DNA from: Sulfitobacter mediterraneus
GTDB taxonomy: Bacteria > Pseudomonadota > Alphaproteobacteria > Rhodobacterales > Rhodobacteraceae
Reading direction: 5' to 3'
DNA length: 64,000 nt
NCBI RefSeq assembly: GCF_003054325.1
Contig: NZ_QBKU01000002.1
Span: forward strand, 186,001-250,000
How positions within the stretch are numbered: position 1 is the stretch's first letter; each line of letters opens with the position of its first letter. The notes under the pieces are model-generated. The model did no database searches, had not been told where the DNA came from, and saw only the letters and a list, made by a program, of their open reading frames with translations. The translations under genes and the position numbers were made by a program. This document shows, one piece after another, positions 8,981-18,538 of this stretch.

Positions 8981-9790
8981 TCAGGCGGCGGTAAATGTGA
9001 TTTCTCGTCGCAGAAACTGTGTTGCGCGGCTGCTGACCCGTTTTGGATCACCCGTTGTCAAAAACGACGATGTGCCGCCGCCGATCATATTTGGGTGCCG
9101 TTCCAGATAATCGGCAAGGCTTTCGGCCACCAAAGAGGCCTGCGAAAATACTTTCACATCCGCGCCCAGCGCATCCTGAAAGGCCTTTTGCATCAAGGGA
9201 TAATGGGTGCATCCCAAGATCGCCGCTTCTGGATCGGGCATCTTGCGTTTGAGCGCATCAACATGGCTGCGCACCATCGCTTCGGCCAGAATGAAATCAC
9301 CATCCTCGATGGCATCGACAATCCCGCCGCAGGCCTGCGCCTCAACGTCCACGCCAATCGCCCGAAACGCCAATTCGCGCTGAAACGCGCGAGAGGCGAC
9401 GGTCGCCGGTGTCGCGAAAAGCGCGACATGTTTCAGGCCAACTTCTCGGGGTGGCGAATTGTCGCCCCACTGCCGTTCGGTCATGGCTTCGATCAACGGG
9501 ACAAACACACCCAGAACACGCTTGTCTTCGGGCACCCAGCTTTCCTGCATCCGCCGCAACGCTGCGGCAGAGGCGGTATTGCAGGCCAGGATCACCAGAT
9601 CACAGCCCGCATCAAACAGCCGCTGCGTGGCGGCCACGGTCAGGTCATAGATATCATCGGCGGTGCGCACGCCGTATGGCGCATGGGCGCTGTCCGCCAG
9701 ATACACAAAATCCGCATCCGGAAGGCGCTTTTGCACCGCGTCCAGAACTGTCAGCCCGCCAAGGCCGCTGTCAAAAATACCTACTGCCAT
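8981..9790 (-). CDS. murI: Glutamate racemase
   Basis: Makes D-glutamate for peptidoglycan without cofactor. The 269-residue product has the N-terminal [13 protein letters not shown], the first catalytic cysteine in ILACNTASA (Cys70) and the second in LGCTHYPL. I chose the ATG at 9790, preceded by AAGGTG; a longer reading to 9874 would run into the upstream acyltransferase gene and lacks family similarity. The upstream gene ends 7 bp away, so the two are probably cotranscribed. Confidence 0.94.
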   Translation of the reverse strand: MAVGIFDSGLGGLTVLDAVQKRLPDADFVYLADSAHAPYGVRTADDIYDLTVAATQRLFDAGCDLVILACNTASAAALRRMQESWVPEDKRVLGVFVPLIEAMTERQWGDNSPPREVGLKHVALFATPATVASRAFQRELAFRAIGVDVEAQACGGIVDAIEDGDFILAEAMVRSHVDALKRKMPDPEAAILGCTHYPLMQKAFQDALGADVKVFSQASLVAESLADYLERHPNMIGGGTSSFLTTGDPKRVSSRATQFLRREITFTAA

Positions 9791-9797
9791 GTCTCTG

Positions 9798-10685
9798 TCA
9801 CCTTGCGGCGCGATGCCGCTCTTCAAATTCAAAGCCCAGCTCGCAAGCGAGATCTGGCTCTGCGGACAACTCATAGGTGGCTTTTCGCAGGAAATCCATC
9901 ATCGCTTTGCTGTCTTTGGCAAGCGGGTTCAGAATGTCGCGGGTGATTGGGGCGCCGATGGCCACACGGACCGGCGTATCAACCCGTTTGCGGAATTCCT
10001 TGATCAACAGCCCCATGCGCAATGTGCTGTGCAAATGGCTGGCAATCTGGAACATACGGCTGGTATGACCATCAAAAAAGACAGGCACCACAGTGGCTTC
10101 TGATTTGGCAATCATCCTCGCGGTAAAGCTGCGCCAAACCGGATCCATCGGCTTGGAAAACGGTTTTGCCCCAGTGCTAACGGTGCCCCCCGGAAAAATG
10201 CCGATGGCGCCGCCCTGCCCCAGATAATCAAGCGCGGTTTTGCGGGTCTGGATATTCAGCGCCAGTGCCGCTTTATCCTCATCAAAACTGATGGGCAGCA
10301 GGTGTTTGCCCAGATCGGGCGCACGTCCGAACACCGAATGCGCAACAATCCGAAAATCCCCACGCGCCTGTGAGAGCATCCGCCCCAGCATCAGGCCATC
10401 CAGAATGCCGTAGGGATGGTTCGCAATCACAATCACGGGGCCATGGCGCGGGATATTGGCCAAAGAACCACCGGCGATCTCAAGGCTCAGCCCATAGCGC
10501 TCGGCCATCACATCAAAAAAGCAGCGTCCGCCCTGCATTTCAGTTTCATAGCCAGAGGCACGGCGGATCAGCCCAAGCCGCCCGGTGCTGTTCTCCATCA
10601 ACCGGATCAAGGCCCGCCCACCGCGCGACGCGGCGGAATAGGCGTAAGAGATATCGCGGGTGGATGCGTCTGTGTCTTTGGTCAT
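9798..10685 (-). CDS. PlsC-like lysophospholipid acyltransferase
   Basis: A 295-residue product with the glycerolipid acyltransferase signature in variant form: NHPYGILDG (His and Asp of motif I, five residues apart) and IFPGGTVST in the position of motif III. Such proteins transfer acyl groups to lysophosphatidic acid or, in OlsA-like members, to lyso-ornithine lipid. No clear transmembrane helix is seen. The sequence does not tell which acceptor is used. It is first in a minus-strand run with murI and argC. Confidence 0.75.
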   Translation of the reverse strand: MTKDTDASTRDISYAYSAASRGGRALIRLMENSTGRLGLIRRASGYETEMQGGRCFFDVMAERYGLSLEIAGGSLANIPRHGPVIVIANHPYGILDGLMLGRMLSQARGDFRIVAHSVFGRAPDLGKHLLPISFDEDKAALALNIQTRKTALDYLGQGGAIGIFPGGTVSTGAKPFSKPMDPVWRSFTARMIAKSEATVVPVFFDGHTSRMFQIASHLHSTLRMGLLIKEFRKRVDTPVRVAIGAPITRDILNPLAKDSKAMMDFLRKATYELSAEPDLACELGFEFEERHRAAR

Positions 10686-10701
10686 CGGTCTTCCGGTCGT
10701 T

Positions 10702-10729
10702 AAGGGAGGCAGGCACCCTGCCCCCCTTT
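10702..10729 (-). terminator. Imperfect hairpin downstream of iorAB
   Basis: AAGGGAGGCAGG (10702-10713) is nearly complementary to CCTGCCCCCCTTT (10717-10729) across a three-base loop, in the 75 bp between the iorAB stop and the acyltransferase start. On the minus strand only a short TT follows, so termination is likely partial. Confidence 0.45.
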
Positions 10730-10760
10730 ACGACGGTTTTGCGAAGATTACATGACGAAG

Positions 10761-13700
10761 TTATTCAGCCGCCTTGGATGTTTTGGTGCCGCCCGCCCGG
10801 ATCACCGACAACAGCTCTTCGCGGCGCTTGGCGGCCTTGGTTTCATTGGCCTCTTTCACCGGGCCAAACCCCCTGATCTGCAAGGGCAATTCGGCAAGCG
10901 CAACAATGGCATCGCGTGTCTGTTCGCTGAGCAGCGGCAGAACCTCAGCCATATCACGCTCATATTGTTTGATCAGCGCCCGTTCCATCTTGCGTTCTGA
11001 TGTGCGGCCAAAGGGGTCAAGCGGTGTGCCGCGCAGGCCCTTCATCTTGGCCAGCAGGCGCAAAGGCGTCTCCAGCCATTCGCCAAACTCACGTTTCTTG
11101 GGGCGACCATCCGGCCCTTTGCCCCCCAGCATTGGCGGCGCAAGGTTGAAGGTCATCTTGAAGTCACCGTCAAACTCGGCCCGCGCCTTGTCACGGCTTT
11201 GCAGCAGCAGACGCGCCACTTCGTATTCGTCTTTGTAGGCAAGCAGCTTGTGATAGCCTTGCGCGGCTGCCTCTTTGACCGCCGCATCGGAAATCCCATC
11301 CAGCATTTTGCCATAACGTTTGGCCAACCGTTTGCCTTGGAACGCGATCAAATGCTCTTTGCGATAAGTGATCTTGTCGTTCAGCGTCTTGGGCAGTTCG
11401 ATCACTTTGGGTTTGCTGACCTCTGCGGCGTCCTGCGGATACAAAACCGCCCAGCGCCCGATCTCGAAGGCCCGCAAGTTCCGCTCTACTGCGGCACCGT
11501 TCATGCGGATGGCCTCTTGCAGGCTTTCCAGTGACAGCGGCAAAAGCCCCTGCTGCCAAGCCGCACCAAACACCATCATGTTGGAGAAAATGCTATCGCC
11601 CAGCGCCGCTTTGGCCAGATCAGAGGCGTCAAACAGCGCCACATCATCCTTGAGCCGCGCCTGCAATGCCAGTTCAAGCCGGTCATAAGGCAACTGGAAT
11701 TCTGTATCGCGGGTGAAATCGCCCGTGATGATCTGATGCGAGTTCACCACCGCACCGGTTTGCCCCATCTTGGTCAAGCCCAGCGTCTTATTCCCCGCAG
11801 AGACCACCAGATCACCGCCGATCAGCGCATGTGCCTCACCTGTGGCCACGCGGATGGCGCTGATGTCCTCGGGCCGCTCGGCCAAGCGGCAGTGGATATG
11901 CACCGCACCGCCCTTTTGCGCGAGGCCCGCCATCTCCATCATGCCAGCACCCTTGCCATCGAGCTGAGCGGCTTGCGCCAGCAATGCACCGATGGTCACA
12001 ACGCCCGTGCCGCCCACGCCGGTGATCACCACGTTATGGGTGCCGTCGATCTTGGGCAGCTCTGGCATCGGCAGATCAGGGATCGTGATCTCGGTGGTCG
12101 GGTCTTTGCGGATCTTGGCCCCTTCGAGGGTCACAAAGGATGGACAGAACCCTTTGACGCAGGAAAAGTCCTTGTTGCAAGACGATTGATCAATGGCGCG
12201 TTTGCGGCCCAGTTCGGTCTCATTAGGCACGATCGAGACACAGTTGGACTGTACGCCGCAATCACCGCATCCCTCACAAACCGCATCATTGATAAACACC
12301 CGCTTGTCCGGATCAGGGAAGAGGCCCCGCTTGCGGCGGCGACGTTTCTCGGCGGCGCAGGTCTGGATATAGACAATCGCGCTCACGCCTTCGATTTTTT
12401 CAAAGCGTTTCTGCACATTCATCAGCTCGGCGCGTTCAAACAGTTCAACGCCTTTGAATGCGGCAAAATCGACGTCTTCTTTCTCGTCATAGACCACGAC
12501 AAGGTTCTTGACCCCCATCGCCCGCAATTCCGCAACGATGCGCGGGGCGCTTAGATCACCCTCGTTGTGCTGGCCGCCGGTCATGGCAACCGCATCATTG
12601 TACAGGATCTTGTAGGTGATGTTGGTGCCTGCCGCGAGGGCGGCACGGATCGCCTGAACACCCGAGTGGTTGTAGGTGCCATCACCAAGGTTCTGGAACA
12701 CATGCTTGCGGTTTGAGAACGGCGCCTCACCGATCCAGTTCGCGCCCTCACCGCCCATATGGGTAAAGCCGGTTGTCTCACGGTCCATCCACTGCACCAT
12801 GTAGTGACAGCCAATGCCGGCATAGGCGCGCGCGCCCTCGGGCAGTTTGGTTGACGAATTATGCGGACAGCCTGAGCAGAAATACGGCAAACGCGCTGCG
12901 ATATCCTCAGCATTGTCGGCGCGGCGGGCATTGTCCAATGCCTCAAGCCCGGCACGGATACCATCGGTCTCGCGCCCTTCTTCAAGCAGGATACCACCAA
13001 TCTTTTCCGCAATCAGGATCGGATCAAGCGCCCCGCGCGTCGGGAACAGTTCCTCGCCATGCTCAAGCCCTGCGCCGCCGCCCTTGTACCAACCATAAAC
13101 ACGGCGGTGTTGGTCCGAGAACAGTGCCTCTTTGATCTGCACCTCGATCAGCTTGCGCTTTTCTTCCACCACCACAACCAGATCAAGCCCTTCGGCCCAC
13201 TCATGAAAGCCCTTCATATCAAGCGGGAAGGTCTGCCCGATCTTATACAGGGTGATGCCCAGCCGCTCGGCTTCGTTCTCGTCGATGTTCAGCAAGCTCA
13301 TCGCGTGCAGCAGATCCAACCAGTTCTTGCCCGCAGCGGCAAAGCCGATTTTGGCCCCCCGCTTGCCCCACATGCGTTTGTCCATCTTGTTGGCATGGCT
13401 AAACGCTTCGGCGGCATAACGTTTGTAATCAATCATCCGGGTTTCTTGCAGATGCGGCGTGTCACCCAAACGAATGTTTAGCCCGCCTTCAGGCATATCG
13501 AACTCTGGCGTGACCAGTTTCATCCGGTTCGGATCACCGTTGACCACGCTTGTGGCCTCTACGGTGTCTTTCATCGTCTTAAGCCCCACCCAAAGGCCCG
13601 AGAACCGCGACAAAGCCCAGCCATAGATCCCGTAATCCAGAATTTCCTGAACGCCCGCAGGGCTGACCACGGGCATATAGGCATCCACCATCGCCCATTC

Positions 13701-14177
13701 CGATTGGTGCAGCACGGTGGAGGATTCGCCTGTGTGGTCATCTCCCATCGCCATCAGGATACCGCCATGTTTGGAACTGCCCGCCATATTGGCGTGGCGC
13801 ATCACATCGCCTGTGCGGTCCACACCGGGGCCTTTGCCGTACCACAGACCAAAGACACCGTCGTATTTGCCTTCGCCGCGCAGTTCGGCCTGCTGTGTCC
13901 CCCAAAGGGCAGTGGCCGCCAGATCTTCGTTCAGGCCCGGTTGAAAGCTGACATCATAATCCGCCAACAGCTTTTGTGCCTTGCTCATCTGCAAATCGAC
14001 CGCACCCAGCGGGCTGCCGCGATAACCGGTGCAATGGCCGGCGGTGTTCAGGCCCGCGGCCCGGTCCCGCGCCGATTGCATCATCATCAGACGCACAAGC
14101 GCCTGCGTGCCATTGAGCAGCACAGGTGATTTTTCCAGATCAAAACGGTCGTTCAGCGAAATCTTGGGGGCAGTCAT
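10761..14177 (-). CDS. iorAB: Indolepyruvate ferredoxin oxidoreductase, fused alpha and beta
   Basis: Oxidatively decarboxylates aryl pyruvates (from Trp, Phe and Tyr) to aryl-acetyl-CoA, passing electrons to an electron acceptor. The 1138-residue protein fuses the IorA part (pyrimidine-binding and TPP-binding segments, CSGCPHNSSTKLPEG and GMGGEGANW-like TPP region) with the IorB part (gamma domain, ITGVGGTGVVTIGALLAQAA). A cysteine-rich stretch, CEGCGDCGVQSNC and a later CNKDFSCVKGFC, could bind an iron-sulfur cluster. GGGAGGA precedes the start. It is divergent from the LysR regulator at 14352. Confidence 0.92.
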   Translation of the reverse strand: MTAPKISLNDRFDLEKSPVLLNGTQALVRLMMMQSARDRAAGLNTAGHCTGYRGSPLGAVDLQMSKAQKLLADYDVSFQPGLNEDLAATALWGTQQAELRGEGKYDGVFGLWYGKGPGVDRTGDVMRHANMAGSSKHGGILMAMGDDHTGESSTVLHQSEWAMVDAYMPVVSPAGVQEILDYGIYGWALSRFSGLWVGLKTMKDTVEATSVVNGDPNRMKLVTPEFDMPEGGLNIRLGDTPHLQETRMIDYKRYAAEAFSHANKMDKRMWGKRGAKIGFAAAGKNWLDLLHAMSLLNIDENEAERLGITLYKIGQTFPLDMKGFHEWAEGLDLVVVVEEKRKLIEVQIKEALFSDQHRRVYGWYKGGGAGLEHGEELFPTRGALDPILIAEKIGGILLEEGRETDGIRAGLEALDNARRADNAEDIAARLPYFCSGCPHNSSTKLPEGARAYAGIGCHYMVQWMDRETTGFTHMGGEGANWIGEAPFSNRKHVFQNLGDGTYNHSGVQAIRAALAAGTNITYKILYNDAVAMTGGQHNEGDLSAPRIVAELRAMGVKNLVVVYDEKEDVDFAAFKGVELFERAELMNVQKRFEKIEGVSAIVYIQTCAAEKRRRRKRGLFPDPDKRVFINDAVCEGCGDCGVQSNCVSIVPNETELGRKRAIDQSSCNKDFSCVKGFCPSFVTLEGAKIRKDPTTEITIPDLPMPELPKIDGTHNVVITGVGGTGVVTIGALLAQAAQLDGKGAGMMEMAGLAQKGGAVHIHCRLAERPEDISAIRVATGEAHALIGGDLVVSAGNKTLGLTKMGQTGAVVNSHQIITGDFTRDTEFQLPYDRLELALQARLKDDVALFDASDLAKAALGDSIFSNMMVFGAAWQQGLLPLSLESLQEAIRMNGAAVERNLRAFEIGRWAVLYPQDAAEVSKPKVIELPKTLNDKITYRKEHLIAFQGKRLAKRYGKMLDGISDAAVKEAAAQGYHKLLAYKDEYEVARLLLQSRDKARAEFDGDFKMTFNLAPPMLGGKGPDGRPKKREFGEWLETPLRLLAKMKGLRGTPLDPFGRTSERKMERALIKQYERDMAEVLPLLSEQTRDAIVALAELPLQIRGFGPVKEANETKAAKRREELLSVIRAGGTKTSKAAE

Positions 14178-14259
14178 GGCGGTCCTCCCTTAGGGCGCGA
14201 TGGCAATCAGATATTGGCGGCTATATAGGTCACAATTACTGACCTGTATAGCGTATTTT

Positions 14260-14325
14260 TTGTGCATAAGTACAAATCTGCCGAACCAGCCCCTGTCTTT
14301 TGGTCCAATTTAGGTTAGGACTAAC
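14260..14325. promoter_or_regulatory. Palindromes in the iorAB / LysR-regulator divergent region
   Basis: Two inverted motifs lie in the 174-bp gap. One is TTGTGC and GTACAA (14260-14275, one mismatch). The other is TTAG and CTAA seven bases apart (14310-14324), which also contains GTTAG/CTAAC and fits the LysR T-N11-A rule. They could serve autoregulation of the LysR gene or control of iorAB. Confidence 0.35.
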
Positions 14326-14351
14326 GCAAAAAAGAATAGGATCGCGAGACG

Positions 14352-15257
14352 ATGGATTGGGACAAACTCAGAATTTTTCACGCCGTAGCGGATGCGGGTT
14401 CTCTGACCCACGCGGGCGAGAAACTGAACCTGTCGCAATCGGCCGTATCAAGACAGATTCGCGGCCTCGAAGAACAGCTTAACACGAACCTGTTTCACCG
14501 CCATGCGCGAGGGCTGATCCTGACAGAACAGGGCGAACTTCTGTTTGATGCGACATCCGCGATGACCAAACGCGTTGATGCCGCCGCTGCACGTATCCGC
14601 GACAGCGAAGAAGAAGTGTTTGGCGAATTGCGCGTCACCACCACCACCGGCTTTGGCACCCTGTGGTTGGCGCCGCGCCTGCCGAAACTTTATGAGAAAT
14701 ACCCCGATCTGAAGGTCGACCTGATGCTTGAAGAACGGGTGCTGGATCTGCCGATGCGCGAGGCTGATGTGGCTATCCGCATGAAAGAACCCTCCCAAGC
14801 CGACCTGATCCGCAAACGCCTGATGAATGTGCGCATGTGTCTTTATGCCAGCCCCAAGTATCTGGCTGAAAACGGCACACCCCAAACCATCGAAGAAGTA
14901 TCAAACCACCGCCTGATTTGCCAGAACACCGACAGCGATCAAGTTGCGGCCGGTCAGAACCTAGTACAGCAACTGATGCTGAATGATGTGCGGTCCATGC
15001 TCACCGTGAACAACTACTTCGGCGTGCTGCAGGGGGTTCTGCATGATCTCGGGATCGGGGTCTTACCGGACTATTTGACACAGGATTTTCCCGATCTGGT
15101 GCAAGTCCTGCCCGAAGTTGAGTCGGCAGATGTGCCTGTTTTTCTGGCCTACCCCGAAGAATTGCGCCAATCCAAGCGCGTTGCGGCCTTCAAAGACTTT
15201 GTTCAGGATGAGATCATTTCTTACCGCAAGCAGTTGAGAGAAAAAGAAAAAGACTAA
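14352..15257 (+). CDS. lsrB: LysR-family regulator, LsrB/VtlR type
   Basis: A 301-residue DNA-binding regulator. The N-terminal winged helix (MDWDKLRIFHAVADAGSLTH, then LSQSAVSRQIRGLE and LFHRHARGLILTEQGE) closely resembles LsrB/VtlR of other alphaproteobacteria. The C-terminal effector-binding domain covers about residues 90-290. In rhizobia and Brucella this regulator activates AbcR-type small RNAs and affects redox and envelope functions. A candidate small RNA with a LysR-type operator starts right after its stop, which supports the assignment. The gene is divergent from iorAB. Confidence 0.85.
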   Translation: MDWDKLRIFHAVADAGSLTHAGEKLNLSQSAVSRQIRGLEEQLNTNLFHRHARGLILTEQGELLFDATSAMTKRVDAAAARIRDSEEEVFGELRVTTTTGFGTLWLAPRLPKLYEKYPDLKVDLMLEERVLDLPMREADVAIRMKEPSQADLIRKRLMNVRMCLYASPKYLAENGTPQTIEEVSNHRLICQNTDSDQVAAGQNLVQQLMLNDVRSMLTVNNYFGVLQGVLHDLGIGVLPDYLTQDFPDLVQVLPEVESADVPVFLAYPEELRQSKRVAAFKDFVQDEIISYRKQLREKEKD

Positions 15258-15259
15258 GC

Positions 15260-15286
15260 TATGCATCAAGCGCATACCGGACATGC
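15260..15286. promoter_or_regulatory. LysR-type operator upstream of the candidate small RNA
   Basis: TATGC (15260-15264) and GCATA (15272-15276) form a 17-bp dyad; the inner ATGC-N7-GCAT fits T-N11-A. A third half-site ATGC lies at 15283-15286. The three half-sites start at 15261, 15272 and 15283, each 11 bp apart, as in recognition-plus-activation sites of LysR regulators. The dyad begins 3 bp after the lsrB stop. Confidence 0.65.
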
Positions 15287-15308
15287 TTACTAAATGGTCA
15301 AAACTGAC

Positions 15309-15337
15309 TTGATCGAAGCAGCACTGCTGCCTAATTG
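15309..15337 (+). promoter_or_regulatory. Promoter of the candidate small RNA
   Basis: TTGATC (15309-15314) and TAATTG (15332-15337) are separated by exactly 17 bases. A start near 15344 would place the first base at the foot of the first RNA hairpin. Confidence 0.55.
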
Positions 15338-15343
15338 ACCATC

Positions 15344-15424
15344 ATGAAGATTGACAGCCCGAGGGCGCGTCGCTTCATACCTCCCTGTTGGACTTGGCCG
15401 AGCGTTATGCTCGGCCTTTTTTTT
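15344..15424 (+). ncRNA. Candidate AbcR-like (alpha-r15) trans-acting small RNA
   Basis: About 81 nt. Hairpin 1: ATGAAG (15344-15349) pairs with CTTCAT (15373-15378), with inner GAC/GTC and GCC/GGC pairs. A 17-base linker predicted unpaired (15379-15395) contains CCTCCC (15380-15385), an anti-Shine-Dalgarno sequence. Hairpin 2 is an 8-bp terminator stem followed by eight Ts. This is the layout of AbcR RNAs, which bind Hfq and block ribosome-binding sites of transporter mRNAs. In rhizobia abcR genes lie next to lsrB, as here. Ends are estimated from the promoter and terminator. The reading frame through it is not credible as a protein. Confidence 0.65.
15396..15424 (+). terminator. Intrinsic terminator of the candidate small RNA
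   Basis: GGCCGAGC (15396-15403) and GCTCGGCC (15409-15416) form a perfect stem with loop GTTAT, followed directly by eight Ts. It is too far (139 bp) from the lsrB stop to be simply that gene's terminator, although it could serve both transcripts. Confidence 0.9.
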
Positions 15425-15584
15425 GCGCAAATGCGCAATGGCTTCCTCCGCGCCCGTCGGAATATGACGGATACCTGCATCCAGTCCGGCACAGAACGGC
15501 ACCGGCCCCAGAAAACATCCCCCAATTTTGCCACGCAAAAACAATTGATTAAGCCGACTTTCAGCCGAAACTCCAAACTTTCTC

Positions 15585-15609
15585 GGAACTTACCACCTAG
15601 GCATCCGTT
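15585..15609 (+). promoter_or_regulatory. GGAAC / CGTT promoter (ECF-type) of the secreted protein gene
   Basis: GGAAC (15585-15589) and CGTT (15606-15609) with a 16-base spacer match the alphaproteobacterial general-stress sigma factor (EcfG) promoter form. The downstream start codon is 60 bp away. The stretch between the small-RNA terminator and this site (15425-15584) shows nothing else that I can name. Confidence 0.45.
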
Positions 15610-15668
15610 GTCTCACCGTACACCGCTGACGATGCGGACCACGAGTAACGAATGAAGGAGTTTACACC

Positions 15669-16199
15669 ATGACACGCAAGTTTTTGCTGACATCCACCAC
15701 AATCGCCACCCTGATCGCTGCCCCTATGGCCTATGCAAGCGGCACCATCGCCGATGAGCTGCCAACCAACTCGCCTGAAGTGAGCGCGAATGTGCCAGCG
15801 ACCGATGGCGGTTCGACCCTCAACAATTATGATACGGACAACAAGCGCTACGGTCTCGGCATCGCCGATTATGACCCCACCACCATGAGCCTCACCGACG
15901 CCGAATATGCGGCGGTAAAAGCCTCCGTAGGTGCAAATTTTGAAACCCAGGACGGCGAAGTGCTGGGCGTGGTCAAAGGCATCAGTTTTGACGGCCAAGG
16001 CAACCCGGAAATGGTCGTGGATCTGGAAGAAGATACCAAGATTGACGCCGAAGTTCTGGTCGTGACCCTTCTGCCGGACAGTCTGCGCCTCGACAACGGC
16101 CAGATCGTGATCGACACCACGGCAGACGAACTTTACCTCAAGGCCCAACAGGGCTCCAAGGCCGATGACGAAACGCGCACAACTGTCATCGTGATGTAA
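15669..16199 (+). CDS. Secreted protein with a possible PRC-barrel-like core
   Basis: A 176-residue product with a clear signal peptide (residues 1-23, cleavage near MAYA-S). AAGGAG lies ahead of the ATG. The mature part is acidic, with short beta-like segments (EVLGVVKGISFDGQGNPEMVVDL) that resemble PRC-barrel proteins, but the match is loose. No catalytic residues are recognisable. The stress-type promoter upstream suggests a periplasmic stress protein; that is inference. It is monocistronic, with a strong terminator behind. Confidence 0.7.
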   Translation: MTRKFLLTSTTIATLIAAPMAYASGTIADELPTNSPEVSANVPATDGGSTLNNYDTDNKRYGLGIADYDPTTMSLTDAEYAAVKASVGANFETQDGEVLGVVKGISFDGQGNPEMVVDLEEDTKIDAEVLVVTLLPDSLRLDNGQIVIDTTADELYLKAQQGSKADDETRTTVIVM

Positions 16200-16232
16200 A
16201 CGGATCGCCCAATTGGGCATCCCTGCACCAAG

Positions 16233-16267
16233 GGGCGGCTTTCCACATCGGAAAGCCGCCCATTTTT
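16233..16267 (+). terminator. Intrinsic terminator after the secreted protein gene
   Basis: GGGCGGCTTTCC (16233-16244) pairs perfectly with GGAAAGCCGCCC (16250-16261) around ACATC, followed by ATTTTTG. Confidence 0.9.
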
Positions 16268-16337
16268 GCGTATCCCCCTTCCCCCGCGCCCGCCCATCCT
16301 CTAAGAGACGCGGCATCAATGCCGAAGGGGACCGCGC

Positions 16338-18497
16338 ATGACCGAACCAGCCATCACCGAAGACATCATTGCCGCACATGGCTTCACCCCGGATGAATAC
16401 GCCGAAGTGAACGCGATCCTCGGCCGCGCCCCCAACTATACCGAAATGGGCATCTTCTCGGCGATGTGGAACGAACATTGCTCGTATAAGTCCTCCAAAA
16501 AGTGGCTCCGCACCCTGCCCACGGAAGGCCCGCAGGTCATCTGCGGCCCCGGCGAAAATGCTGGCATCGTGGACATCGGTGATGGTCAGGCGCTGGTTTT
16601 CAAAATGGAAAGCCACAATCACCCCTCCTACATCGAACCCTATCAAGGTGCGGCCACAGGCGTGGGCGGCATCCTGCGCGATGTCTTCACCATGGGCGCC
16701 CGCCCCATCGCGGCGATGAACGCGCTCAGCTTTGGCCGCCTCGATCACCCCAAAACCCGCCAGTTGGTGCATGGTGTGGTGGCCGGCGTCGGCGGCTACG
16801 GCAATTGCTTTGGGGTGCCCACCGTAGGCGGCGAAGTGCGCTTTGATGCGGCCTATGACGGCAATTGTTTGGTCAATGCCTTTGCCGCAGGCCTCGCTGA
16901 TGCCGACAAGATCTTCTACTCCGCTGCCTCTGGCGTTGGTATGCCCGTGGTCTACCTCGGTGCAAAGACAGGCCGCGACGGCGTTGGCGGCGCGACGATG
17001 GCTTCGGCCGAATTTGACGACACAATCGAAGAGAAACGCCCCACGGTGCAGGTTGGCGATCCCTTCACCGAAAAACGCCTGATGGAAGCCACGCTGGAGC
17101 TGATGGCGACAGGTGCGGTGATCTCGATCCAGGATATGGGCGCGGCAGGCCTGACCTGCTCTGCTGTGGAAATGGGCGACAAGGGCAAGCTTGGCGTGCG
17201 CCTTGATCTGGAAAAGGTGCCCACGCGCGAAGAGAACATGACCGCCTATGAAATGATGCTGTCGGAATCACAGGAACGCATGCTCATGGTGCTGCGCCCC
17301 GAGCTTGAGGCCGAAGCAAAGGCAGTCTTTGACAAATGGGATCTGGATTTTGCCATTGTTGGTGAAACACTGGCCGATGACCGGTTCTTGATCATGCTGA
17401 ACGGCGAAGTCAAAGCCGACCTGCCGCTCAGCAAATTGGCCTCCACCGCCCCCGAATATGATCGCCCTTGGGTCGAAACGCCCCCCGCCGAACCGATGGG
17501 TGATGTGCCGGGCGTCGATCCGATTGACGGGCTCAAGGCGCTGATCGGTGATCCGAACTATGCCGCGAAATCATGGGTCTATGAACAATATGACACCATG
17601 GTGATGGGCGACACGGCGCGCAATCCCGGCCTTGGCGCGGGCATCATCCGGGTGCATGGCACCGACAAGGCGATTGCTTTCACCTCTGATGTGACCCCGC
17701 GCTATGTCAAGGCGAACCCCTTTGAAGGCGGCAAACAAGCCGTCGCCGAAGCTTACCGGAACCTCAGCGCCGTAGGATCACGGCCCTTGGCCACCACCGA
17801 CAACATGAACTTCGGCAACCCCGAAAAGCCGCAGATCATGGGCCAGTTCGTGGGTGCCATCAAAGGCATCGGCGCCGCGGTTGAGGCGCTGGATATGCCC
17901 ATCGTCTCGGGCAATGTCTCGCTCTACAACGAAACCGACGGTACCGCGATCCTGCCCACGCCCACCATCGGCGCAGTAGGACTGCTGGATCACACCGACG
18001 ATTTGATCGGCTGCGAAGTCCGCGAAGGCCATGTGGCGCTTGTTCTGGGCGACACCGAGGGCCACCTTGGTCAATCGGCTCTTCTGGCGCAGGTCTTTGG
18101 CCGCGCAGATGGCGATGCACCCCATGTCGATCTGGCCGCAGAAAAAGCCCACGGCGATTTCATCCGCGCCAACCGCGACCTGATCAAAGCCTGCACCGAC
18201 CTCAGCGATGGCGGGCTGGCTCTGGCCGCCTTTGAAATGGCCGAAGCCGCAGACGTGGGCATCACCCTCGATGCCGCCGACACGCCAACGCTCTTTGGCG
18301 AAGATCAGGCCCGCTACCTGATCGCCTGCAACTTTGATCAGGCCGAAGCTTTGATGACAGCTGCAGGTGCCGCAGGTCTGCCCCTGCACACAGTGGGCAA
18401 ATTCGGCGGCCGTGATGTGTCCTTCGGCGGCACCTCGGCCCCGCTGGAAGAGCTCAAAACCATCTACCGCAATACCTTTGCGGACACCTTCGCCTGA
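16338..18497 (+). CDS. purL: Phosphoribosylformylglycinamidine synthase subunit PurL
   Basis: The ATP-dependent synthase subunit of the fourth purine step; it works with PurQ (glutaminase) and PurS, which are not in the window. At 719 residues it is the small form used by alphaproteobacteria rather than the 1300-residue fused enzyme. Visible features are the [16 protein letters not shown]-type N-terminal segment, [10 protein letters not shown] and a second AIRS-like half ([11 protein letters not shown]). GGGG precedes the ATG. It is convergent with the VWA gene on the other strand. Confidence 0.96.
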   Translation: MTEPAITEDIIAAHGFTPDEYAEVNAILGRAPNYTEMGIFSAMWNEHCSYKSSKKWLRTLPTEGPQVICGPGENAGIVDIGDGQALVFKMESHNHPSYIEPYQGAATGVGGILRDVFTMGARPIAAMNALSFGRLDHPKTRQLVHGVVAGVGGYGNCFGVPTVGGEVRFDAAYDGNCLVNAFAAGLADADKIFYSAASGVGMPVVYLGAKTGRDGVGGATMASAEFDDTIEEKRPTVQVGDPFTEKRLMEATLELMATGAVISIQDMGAAGLTCSAVEMGDKGKLGVRLDLEKVPTREENMTAYEMMLSESQERMLMVLRPELEAEAKAVFDKWDLDFAIVGETLADDRFLIMLNGEVKADLPLSKLASTAPEYDRPWVETPPAEPMGDVPGVDPIDGLKALIGDPNYAAKSWVYEQYDTMVMGDTARNPGLGAGIIRVHGTDKAIAFTSDVTPRYVKANPFEGGKQAVAEAYRNLSAVGSRPLATTDNMNFGNPEKPQIMGQFVGAIKGIGAAVEALDMPIVSGNVSLYNETDGTAILPTPTIGAVGLLDHTDDLIGCEVREGHVALVLGDTEGHLGQSALLAQVFGRADGDAPHVDLAAEKAHGDFIRANRDLIKACTDLSDGGLALAAFEMAEAADVGITLDAADTPTLFGEDQARYLIACNFDQAEALMTAAGAAGLPLHTVGKFGGRDVSFGGTSAPLEELKTIYRNTFADTFA

Positions 18498-18512
18498 TCT
18501 TTTGGGTCCGGA

Positions 18513-18538
18513 GCCGCCCTTGCTTGTGCACGGGCGGC
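18513..18538 (+). terminator. Possible purL terminator hairpin
   Basis: GCCGCCC (18513-18519) pairs with GGGCGGC (18532-18538) around a 12-base loop, 15 bp after the purL stop. No T-run follows, so confidence is limited. The rest of the 229-bp gap holds no feature I can support. Confidence 0.4.

Noticed and set aside
15335-15655. Reading frame through the candidate small RNA
   Set aside because: It runs across a promoter element, a strong terminator and the next promoter; product has no protein character.
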